DNA of 64,000 bases from Faecalibacter bovis. GTDB lineage: Bacteria > Bacteroidota > Bacteroidia > Flavobacteriales > Weeksellaceae. Shown in pieces: positions 9,072-16,806 of the stretch. The notes under the pieces are model-generated. The model was not told where the DNA came from and ran no database searches. It worked only from the letters and a program-made list of their open reading frames with translations. A program made the position numbers and the translations under genes. Every line of letters begins with the position of its first letter. The first letter of the stretch is position 1. The stretch is taken from positions 1,990,501 through 2,054,500 of the forward strand of contig NZ_CP072842.1 in the NCBI RefSeq assembly GCF_017948305.1, read 5' to 3'.

Positions 9072-12000
9072 AATACAATGAACTAATTAGTTTTGAACCC
9101 ATAACAGAAGTTGTTAAGTTCAACAGAACTAATGAATCAGCATACCAACAGAATCTTGTAAAAACATTCGTTTTCTCATCTACCTTCAAAGATATACTTA
9201 TTCCTTTGATGGTACGTAATCTAGATTTAGAATATACAGAAGAAAGCTTCGGTTTACAAGTTGTAGGTAACTACGGTACCGGTAAATCTCATACCATGTC
9301 CTTAGTTTCTTTGATTGCTGAAGACGAATCGTTAGTGGAATTGGTTCAGGACGAAAAAGCAAAAGATGAACTAAAAAAGATTGCAGGTAAATTTAATGTT
9401 CTACGATTCGAATTAGGACATACGATTTCCTTATGGGAGATTGTAACATACAAATTAGAGGAGTATTTAGAATCAATTGGGGTATCATTTTCTTTCGAAA
9501 GTCTTGGAGCTAAATCATTTTTAGAAAAGCTTCAGTTGATGATGGCAGAATACGAAGAGAAGTTCCCAGATAAAGGACTTCTTATCGTAATAGATGAGAT
9601 GCTTGCTTACCTTAAAGGTCGTTCGGGCTCACAAGATTTAAGTCAAGACTTAGCAGTTCTTCAAGCGTTAGGTCAGGCTTGTGATAAGTCAAAATTTAAA
9701 TTCATTTTCGGGGTACAAGAAATGATTTATCATTCTCCAGAGTTTCAGTTTCAATCAGAAATGTTACAAAAGGTAAATGATCGATACAAAGATATTTTAA
9801 TCACAAAAGATGATGTGTCTTTCATTGTAAAAAATCGTTTATTACGTAAAGACGAACATCAAAAACAAAAGATTAAGAAACATCTGGATAAATTTTTACT
9901 ATTCTTTACGGATATGCATGCCCGTACAGAGCATTATATAGATTTATTCCCTGTACACCCAAGTTATTTCGAAAATTTTGAAAAAATTAGAATTGGTAAA
10001 AGTCAACGAGAAATTTTAAAAACATTATCCAACCAATTCAAAGATTTATTAGATCAAGAGATACCATCAGATAATCCTGGTTTATTGACCTATGATCAAT
10101 ACTGGAAAGATATATCGAATGATCAATCTATGATGTCTGAACCAGATATCAGAAAAGTGAAGGAAGTAACTGATACGATTTACGATAAAATCGAGACCTA
10201 CTTCACTGGGGTAAGGAGTTCTAAAAAAGATATTGCGACAAGAATTACCAATGCTTGTGCCATTAAAATTATTCAACACGAATTACAAAAGCAAAATGGG
10301 ACCAATACCGAATTATTGGTAGATGATTTATGTTTAACAGATAAAAATGCTTTTGATAGAGATTTCTTAATCGATATCATTGATTCTGCAGCAAACCAAA
10401 TCATTACAGCAACTTCTGGTCAATATTTCGATAAGAATAATGACAACGGAGAGTTTCATCTTAGAATTGAAGGGGGAATTAATTTCGATCAAAAAATCAA
10501 AGATTATGCAGCGATAATGTCTGATAATCAAAAGGATGAATGCTTCTTTAAATTCTTAGAAGTAAACCTTCCACTTGATTATGATACCTACAGAACGGGG
10601 TTTAAAATTTGGTCACATGCCATCGAATGGCAGTCGCATAAAATCTATCGCGACGGATACATCTTTTTTGGTAATCCAAATGAGAAATCAACGACACATC
10701 CGCGACAACATTTCTATATGTATTTTATGCCAATTTTTGATGATACTAAAAAAATCAAAAATAACGAAGAGGATGAAGTCTATTTTACTTTCGATAACAT
10801 TTCGAAAGAATTCAAAGAGTACATCACTTTATATGGTGCAGCTTTAGCGCTAGAAGTAAGAGCAGATAGTTCGCAAAAACCTATTTACCGTCAAAAAATT
10901 GATGAATTAAATAAAAAAGCGAGAGATATTTTTAACCAAGAGTTTGTTCAAATTACGCAGGTAGAATACCAAGGAAAAGAATTACCACTTAACGGTTATC
11001 CTTTACCGGGGCAAGGTGCTTCTAAGGAGCAGATTTTCTCTACTGTGGCTTCTATTGTATTCGAGCCTTGGTTTAACGACGAAAGACCAAACTTTCCTAA
11101 GTTTAGTCAATTAAATACGCCAATAACTAAAGACAATTACGATAAATTAATAAAGCAAGCTTTAACTAAAATTGCCAATCCAGAACAATTAAATAGAGAT
11201 GGAGAAGGTCTTTTAGCAGGTCTTGGTTTATGGGTACCAGGTCGTTTAGATTATAGCCACTCACCTTATGCTCAATCTATCGTAAAGTTATTAAAAGATA
11301 AAGGAGACGATAAGGTTTTAAATCGTGATGAAATCATTGAATATGTAGAAAAAAGCGTTGATTTATGGTTATCGAAAGATTTTAAAATTGAAGCTGAATT
11401 AGAATTTGTGGTCTTGGCTACTTTAGCCGCTTTAGGCGAGTTAGAAATTACATTACATTCGGGTAAAGTGATTAATTCAACAAACTTAAACGATTTAAAG
11501 ACCATCCAAAAAGAAGATTTTTGGAGCTTTACGCATGTAAAAAGACCAAAAGGTTTAAATCTTGCAGCAATTAAAGAAATGTTTATTGGGATTGTAGGAC
11601 GAGATTTAAGCGGACATTTAAGTGATCCATCAACTTACACTCATTTAGTACAAGCTTCATCAGATCTAGCGAAAAAAACCGTTGCTTTATTAAGTAAAAT
11701 TCAGAATGGGTATGTATATAAAGGTATTGAAATCATAAGCCCAGATCAAGCATCTAAATACCGTCAAAACTTTACAGCATTCAGCGGATTTTGCGACAAG
11801 CTACAAAACTATACTTCTGAAGCAAAAATGAAAAACTTTGCTTTTTCTACAGAAGATATTGCACGCTTAATGCCTTATAAAGAGCAAGTGCTTGAGGTAC
11901 AAAAATTATTAAATCAAATCACTGATTTGGATCAAGAAGTTTCTTATGTACAACAAGCCAAGCAATACATTACAGAGGAAAGTTTAAAGAACGAAGTAAA

Positions 12001-12727
12001 CGTGCATTTAAATAAATTGCCTCAGATTGTTCAAGAAAATGACAAAGCAACTTTAGTACAATACAAACAAGAGCTTTCTGCTTTAAAAGAAAAATATGCC
12101 AATTGGTATTTGGAGCAGTATTTAAAATGTAGAATCAGTCAAAGAGAACATACCGATAAAATGGCCATTTTAGATTCGGATGAACATGCAATCGTTCAAA
12201 TCTTAAAAGAGGCAGATTATATTTCGTCTTCTCCATACTTTAAATGGATGGAGCAAATTAATAAATTACAAGTAGCAGATAGCAAAGTCAATAAAGAAGC
12301 TGTGCTGAATGTTCCTTTCCATGATTTCAATCCGCATGAGTACATCAATGTTAAAGAGACTTCTGTAAAACGATTAAAACAAGAACTATCAAATATTCTT
12401 GAACAATGGAATCAATCGCTATTGGAAATTTTAGAAGATCCGATGGTGAAAAAGAAAATCAGTTTATTAGATGAGACGGAGCAAGATATTCTAAACCAAT
12501 TCAAATCGGGTGCGGTACAACTTTCAAAGTCGAATGCGTTAAGCATCCGCAATGCCATTACCAATTTGCATAAAGGATTAGAGAAGGTTGAAATCGGTTA
12601 CGATGAATTAAAATCTTCCTTTACAAAACCATTAACGCCAGACGAAGCTATCGAAAAGTTTAAAGCTTATGTGGATGGTCTTGCAAAAGGGAAAGAAAGA
12701 GATAAAATCAGAATCATTATTAAGTAA
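9068..12727 (+). CDS. brxC: BREX ATPase BrxC (DUF6079/PglY-like)
   Basis: A large 1219-residue AAA-type ATPase, the common core component of BREX systems. Walker A is GNYGTGKSH at residues 67-75 and Walker B LLIVIDE at about 171-177. The rest is mainly helical, including a coiled-coil-rich C-terminal third. It is thought to assemble with PglX and PglZ to methylate host DNA and block phage replication. It overlaps the preceding gene (ATGA). Its stop codon lies inside a 32-bp perfect palindrome that separates it from the toxin gene. Confidence 0.85.
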   Translation: MKYNELISFEPITEVVKFNRTNESAYQQNLVKTFVFSSTFKDILIPLMVRNLDLEYTEESFGLQVVGNYGTGKSHTMSLVSLIAEDESLVELVQDEKAKDELKKIAGKFNVLRFELGHTISLWEIVTYKLEEYLESIGVSFSFESLGAKSFLEKLQLMMAEYEEKFPDKGLLIVIDEMLAYLKGRSGSQDLSQDLAVLQALGQACDKSKFKFIFGVQEMIYHSPEFQFQSEMLQKVNDRYKDILITKDDVSFIVKNRLLRKDEHQKQKIKKHLDKFLLFFTDMHARTEHYIDLFPVHPSYFENFEKIRIGKSQREILKTLSNQFKDLLDQEIPSDNPGLLTYDQYWKDISNDQSMMSEPDIRKVKEVTDTIYDKIETYFTGVRSSKKDIATRITNACAIKIIQHELQKQNGTNTELLVDDLCLTDKNAFDRDFLIDIIDSAANQIITATSGQYFDKNNDNGEFHLRIEGGINFDQKIKDYAAIMSDNQKDECFFKFLEVNLPLDYDTYRTGFKIWSHAIEWQSHKIYRDGYIFFGNPNEKSTTHPRQHFYMYFMPIFDDTKKIKNNEEDEVYFTFDNISKEFKEYITLYGAALALEVRADSSQKPIYRQKIDELNKKARDIFNQEFVQITQVEYQGKELPLNGYPLPGQGASKEQIFSTVASIVFEPWFNDERPNFPKFSQLNTPITKDNYDKLIKQALTKIANPEQLNRDGEGLLAGLGLWVPGRLDYSHSPYAQSIVKLLKDKGDDKVLNRDEIIEYVEKSVDLWLSKDFKIEAELEFVVLATLAALGELEITLHSGKVINSTNLNDLKTIQKEDFWSFTHVKRPKGLNLAAIKEMFIGIVGRDLSGHLSDPSTYTHLVQASSDLAKKTVALLSKIQNGYVYKGIEIISPDQASKYRQNFTAFSGFCDKLQNYTSEAKMKNFAFSTEDIARLMPYKEQVLEVQKLLNQITDLDQEVSYVQQAKQYITEESLKNEVNVHLNKLPQIVQENDKATLVQYKQELSALKEKYANWYLEQYLKCRISQREHTDKMAILDSDEHAIVQILKEADYISSSPYFKWMEQINKLQVADSKVNKEAVLNVPFHDFNPHEYINVKETSVKRLKQELSNILEQWNQSLLEILEDPMVKKKISLLDETEQDILNQFKSGAVQLSKSNALSIRNAITNLHKGLEKVEIGYDELKSSFTKPLTPDEAIEKFKAYVDGLAKGKERDKIRIIIK

Positions 12728-12753
12728 AATTCACTTTAAAGTGAATTTTACTT
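12722..12753. promoter_or_regulatory. 32-bp perfect palindrome, operator or terminator
   Basis: Two 16-base arms, AAGTAAAATTCACTTT and its exact complement, without a spacer, overlapping the brxC stop codon. The half-site AAGTGAAT recurs at 12768-12775 over the toxin GTG codon. A TAACTTTG (-7-like) sequence lies at 12775-12782 with TTG 20 bases upstream. This fits autoregulation of a toxin-antitoxin operon, but a bidirectional terminator is also possible. Confidence 0.6.
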
Positions 12754-12769
12754 GCTAATTAACTTATAA

Positions 12770-13306
12770 GTGAATAACTTTGCTAAAATTAAACATATAA
12801 ATTCATATCGATTGGTAGAGTATTACTCTATATGTTTGGAAGAAGATGGAGATGTTTCGTTATTTGAAAAATTCATCACTAAACATTCCAAGCATAACTA
12901 TGAAAAGTTCAATCATATTATGAGTTGGATAAAATGGATTGGTAATAGATATGCAGCAAAATTGGAATATTTTAGAAATGAAGCCGAAACGGCTGATGCA
13001 TCTGCTTTACCACCTGTAAATCCAAACTGGCAACCAACATTTGTTGAATGGGATGATGAGTCACAGTCTGGTGAAACCAACAATCTTAGACTGTATACAT
13101 TTAGAGTGAATGAACATGTAGTGTTCTTATTTAATGGGGATATCAAAACGGCAGCAACAGCGCAAGACTGTGATAATGTTAGACCACATTTTCGATTAGC
13201 GAATAAATTAACTGAATTGTTAGAGAAATCATTTGGTCATGGAATAAAATTAAATGATGAACTCACAGACATCATTGTTGACGATGATTTTGAACTAAAT
13301 TGGTAA
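12770..13306 (+). CDS. Probable HigB-like toxin of embedded TA module
   Basis: A 178-residue protein. The C-terminal part (NNLRLYTFRVNEHVVFLFNGDIKTAATAQDC) resembles RelE/HigB (Gp49-like) mRNA-interferase toxins, and an XRE antitoxin gene follows after 3 bases in the order typical of higBA. The first possible start is GTG, since TAA precedes it directly. A promoter-like TAACTTTG within the first codons could mean a later start. Assignment as toxin is inference from context and pattern. Confidence 0.55.
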   Translation: MNNFAKIKHINSYRLVEYYSICLEEDGDVSLFEKFITKHSKHNYEKFNHIMSWIKWIGNRYAAKLEYFRNEAETADASALPPVNPNWQPTFVEWDDESQSGETNNLRLYTFRVNEHVVFLFNGDIKTAATAQDCDNVRPHFRLANKLTELLEKSFGHGIKLNDELTDIIVDDDFELNW

Positions 13307-13309
13307 AAA

Positions 13310-13693
13310 ATGAAAAAAAACAACATCATATCAGATTGGTTAGACCAATACGGTGATCCAGAAATTGATAAGTTCGTTGAGAAAAACTTAGCAATTACCG
13401 AAAAAGTACGTGTTGCAATGGAAGCTAAAGGATGGAAATCCCAAGACTTAGCAAAAGCTATGGATAAAACACCATCCGAAGTATCTAAATGGCTTTCGGG
13501 TATGCACAACTTAACGCTAAAAAGCATCATCAAAATGGAGCAAGCGTTAGGTATTTGTTTAGTACATACCGAGCCAATCAAACAATACGAATACGTGTAT
13601 TTGGGTACGATCAAAGGTGCGGAAGACTATGTACAAAAGGTAAACGACTACCAAGAATCTTACGCAGATCAAGCTTACGAAATTGCCTTGTAA
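13310..13693 (+). CDS. XRE-family antitoxin with C-terminal tail
   Basis: A 127-residue DNA-binding protein with a lambda-repressor-type HTH (KSQDLAKAMDKTPSEVSKWLSGMHNLTLKSIIKMEQALG, about residues 42-80), as in HigA. The last ~35 residues (QYEYVYLGTIKGAEDYVQKVNDYQE...) form an extra tail. In toxin-antitoxin-chaperone modules a similarly placed 'chaperone addiction' segment makes the antitoxin dependent on a SecB-like protein, and a SecB-like gene is indeed next. Confidence 0.75.
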   Translation: MKKNNIISDWLDQYGDPEIDKFVEKNLAITEKVRVAMEAKGWKSQDLAKAMDKTPSEVSKWLSGMHNLTLKSIIKMEQALGICLVHTEPIKQYEYVYLGTIKGAEDYVQKVNDYQESYADQAYEIAL

Positions 13694-13694
13694 C

Positions 13695-14126
13695 ATGGAA
13701 AATAAACCAACAATAGATGCGGATAAAATTCACTTATTTCACCTGGAAATTCGTGAGTTTAATATCAATACGCAAGCTTTTAAAAATACAGCCGATCATA
13801 AACTGAATATTGCACATCGTTTAATGCACAATTTAGAAGATAAACGGCTGAAATTAGACATTAGTTGCTCTTTTCGAAATAATTCGGAAGAGCAATTATT
13901 GCAATTAGACATGGATTATCATTTTCATATCGAAAATTTAGAAGACTTTTATACCATCAAAGAGAACGGATTACCTAAATTTTCTGCAACCATTATTGCA
14001 ACCATTTTAGGCATTGCGCTTTCTACTACAAGAGGTATTCTTTTCGAAAAATTAGCCAACCATGGCATCCATAACATCATCATTCCTGTAATTTCTCCAA
14101 TGAAGATGCTAACGAATAACCAATAA
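13695..14126 (+). CDS. SecB-like chaperone of TAC module
   Basis: A 143-residue protein starting at the ATG two bases after the antitoxin stop; an in-frame TTG at 13683 would overlap the antitoxin gene. The N-terminal half is rich in beta-strand patterns. The C-terminal helix-forming part (ATILGIALSTTRGILFEKLANHGIHNIIIPVISPMKML) resembles the end of SecB-like proteins. Together with the two preceding genes this looks like a toxin-antitoxin-chaperone set. The SecB call is from fold pattern and context only. Confidence 0.5.
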   Translation: MENKPTIDADKIHLFHLEIREFNINTQAFKNTADHKLNIAHRLMHNLEDKRLKLDISCSFRNNSEEQLLQLDMDYHFHIENLEDFYTIKENGLPKFSATIIATILGIALSTTRGILFEKLANHGIHNIIIPVISPMKMLTNNQ

Positions 14127-14140
14127 CCAAATTCTTACAC

Positions 14141-16798
14141 ATGACATTAGATTTATTCCAAAAAGAAGATCAACATACAAATGGTCCAGTAACCGTCTTA
14201 GGCCAAACATTTGCCAACGACGAGGAAAGACGTGCATATTTCCGTGAAGAGTTACTCAAAAAATTACCAGAACTAAAAGAGATAGAAGGATTCCCGATTG
14301 GGGAAGATGATGACATCATCAACCTATCCGATCCGCCATTTTATACCGCTTGCCCCAATCCATGGATCAACGATTTTATTGCAGAATGGGAAGAGGAGAA
14401 AAAACAGTTAGAAAAAGAAGGCAAACGTGTACCTGATTTTGAAGTGACTGAACCCTATGCTGCGGATGTAAGTGAAGGAAAAAATAATCCATTTTATACA
14501 TTACATACTTATCATACAAAAGTGCCACATCCGGCCATTATGCGTTATTTATTGCATTATACACAACCGGGTGATGTGGTGTTTGATGGGTTTGCAGGGA
14601 CAGGAATGACCGGTGTGGCAGCAAGTCAATGTGAAAATCCTGATGCAGATTTAAAAAATAAATTAAATCAAGAATATTTCTCTGTACATAAACAGTATCC
14701 TATTTGGGGGAAAAGAAATGCGGTTGTTTCAGATTTAGCACCAGCAGCAACTTTTATTTCAGCGAATTTAAATAGTAAGTATCAAACAAGTCTAATTGAA
14801 AAATCAATTTTAGATAAATTAGAAAAACTGAATGATAAATACAGCTGGATGTATGAAACAAAACATACAAATGGAGCAACAGGGAGAATAAACTTTATTG
14901 TATGGAGCGAAGTGGTGCAATGTCCGGATTGTAATCATGAAATTACGTTATGGGATGAGACAGCAGATACAGTTAACGGAAGAATGAAAAAGGAGTTTAA
15001 TTGTCCTAAATGTCAATCGCTATTAAAAAAAGAAAATTGTGTATCCAAAACAGAAACAGTATTTGATAGAAACATTGGTGAAGCTATTAGAATTAAATCT
15101 TATAATCCAGTTTTAATAAATTATACTTTTAATAAAAAAAGGTATTTTAAAAAAACAGAAACATATGATTTAGAAATAATAAATAAAATTTCAAATTTAA
15201 AAATTTCAAATTGGTATCCAGATTATATTTTTTTAGGTAAAGGCACTCAATGGGGTGATACTTGGCGAGCGGGTGTTCACAATGGGATTAATCGTGTTTC
15301 AGATTTTTACACAAAACGAAATTTGATTTTAATATCTGAAATATGGTCACAACTTCATTTGCAAGAAAAGTTTGTTGCAACTAGTATTTTATCTAGAAAC
15401 CTGACAAAATTGAATAGATATGTTTTGAAACCAAGAACCCCGCATGGTGAAGTTAATGGACCTCTAAGTGGTACTTTATATATTTCTAGTGAATATGTTG
15501 AACAAAACTTTTTTGATTTAATCAAATCTAAAATCCCTAACTTTTCATGGGATAATTCAGGTGTAATTACATCAACAAATCCTGCTCAATCTAATCAAAT
15601 TAAGGATAATTCTATTGATTATATATTCACAGATCCTCCTTTTGGCGCTAATATTATGTATTCTGAGTTAAATTATATTTGGGAATCTTGGTTAGGTGTT
15701 TTTACAGATAATAAACCAGAGGCAATTGAAAATTCAACACAGAATAAGTCAACATTAGAGTATCAAAAGTTAATGATCGATTGTTTTAAAGATTATTATA
15801 GAATATTAAAACCGGGAAAATGGATGACGGTTGAGTTTTCTAATACTTCTGCGGCGGTATGGAACGGTATTCAAACGGCATTAGTAAATGCTGGATTTGT
15901 TGTTGCTAATGTTGCGGCCTTAGACAAAAAACACGGAGGAATAAAATCTATGACATATACAACTGCGGTAAAACAAGACTTAGTTATCTCATGTTATAAA
16001 CCGTCTTCTGAGTTCGATACCAAATTCCAAAAATCGCAACATTCTTCAATGGGTGTTTGGGATTTTGTAGAGGAGCATTTAGCACATTTACCAATCCATT
16101 TGGTCAAAGACAATGCGACAACAGCAGTAGTAGAGCGTAGTGCCAAAATTTTATTCGACCGTTTAATTGCCTTTTATGTACAACGTTCACTTCCTGTGCC
16201 TATCGATGCAGGTAAATTCCAAGAAGGTTTAAAAGAACGTTTTGTAGAGCGCGATGGCATGTACTTTACCCAAGAGCAAGTGGAAGAATACGAGCGCAAA
16301 AAAGCAGAAGTTCCAGAGTTCATCCAAATGAGTTTATTTGTCGGTTCAGAACAAGATGCCGTTTATTGGTTACGCCAATTGTTAGAGAAAGAGCGTAGAA
16401 CAGAATCAGATTTACATCCATTATGGATGCGCGAAGTAGCGGGTAACATGCGCAAAGGAGATAGCTTGCCAGAAATGCGCCAAATATTAGAAGAAAACTT
16501 CTTAAAAGACGATACGGGGAAATGGTATGTACCGGATGCAGAAAACGAAGCCGATTTAGAGAAACTAAGAAACAAACGTTTATTAAAAATATTCGAAGAC
16601 TATAAAACAGAAGCAGCCAAACCAAAAGGGAAGCTAAAAGAAGTACGTGTAGAAGCGCTACGTGTAGGGTTCAAACAATGCTACCAAGACAAAGATTTTA
16701 AAACGATAGTAACCATAGGCGATCGCATTCCAAATAACCTATTAATGGAAGACGAAGTCTTATTACAATTCTACGATATTGCTGCTGCTAAAATCTAA
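14141..16798 (+). CDS. pglX: BREX adenine-specific DNA methyltransferase PglX-like
   Basis: An 885-residue methyltransferase. The AdoMet-binding motif is VVFDGFAGTGMTG (about residues 146-158) and the catalytic motif TDPPFGANIMYSEL (about 497-510). A four-cysteine zinc ribbon sits between them (CPDC ... CPKC, about 260-290). An N-terminal NLSDPPFYTACPNPW stretch is also conserved-looking. In BREX this enzyme modifies one strand of a host recognition sequence as self mark. Codon use and spacing are continuous with brxHII, 8 bases downstream. Confidence 0.85.
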   Translation: MTLDLFQKEDQHTNGPVTVLGQTFANDEERRAYFREELLKKLPELKEIEGFPIGEDDDIINLSDPPFYTACPNPWINDFIAEWEEEKKQLEKEGKRVPDFEVTEPYAADVSEGKNNPFYTLHTYHTKVPHPAIMRYLLHYTQPGDVVFDGFAGTGMTGVAASQCENPDADLKNKLNQEYFSVHKQYPIWGKRNAVVSDLAPAATFISANLNSKYQTSLIEKSILDKLEKLNDKYSWMYETKHTNGATGRINFIVWSEVVQCPDCNHEITLWDETADTVNGRMKKEFNCPKCQSLLKKENCVSKTETVFDRNIGEAIRIKSYNPVLINYTFNKKRYFKKTETYDLEIINKISNLKISNWYPDYIFLGKGTQWGDTWRAGVHNGINRVSDFYTKRNLILISEIWSQLHLQEKFVATSILSRNLTKLNRYVLKPRTPHGEVNGPLSGTLYISSEYVEQNFFDLIKSKIPNFSWDNSGVITSTNPAQSNQIKDNSIDYIFTDPPFGANIMYSELNYIWESWLGVFTDNKPEAIENSTQNKSTLEYQKLMIDCFKDYYRILKPGKWMTVEFSNTSAAVWNGIQTALVNAGFVVANVAALDKKHGGIKSMTYTTAVKQDLVISCYKPSSEFDTKFQKSQHSSMGVWDFVEEHLAHLPIHLVKDNATTAVVERSAKILFDRLIAFYVQRSLPVPIDAGKFQEGLKERFVERDGMYFTQEQVEEYERKKAEVPEFIQMSLFVGSEQDAVYWLRQLLEKERRTESDLHPLWMREVAGNMRKGDSLPEMRQILEENFLKDDTGKWYVPDAENEADLEKLRNKRLLKIFEDYKTEAAKPKGKLKEVRVEALRVGFKQCYQDKDFKTIVTIGDRIPNNLLMEDEVLLQFYDIAAAKI

Positions 16799-16806
16799 AT
16801 TCTACA

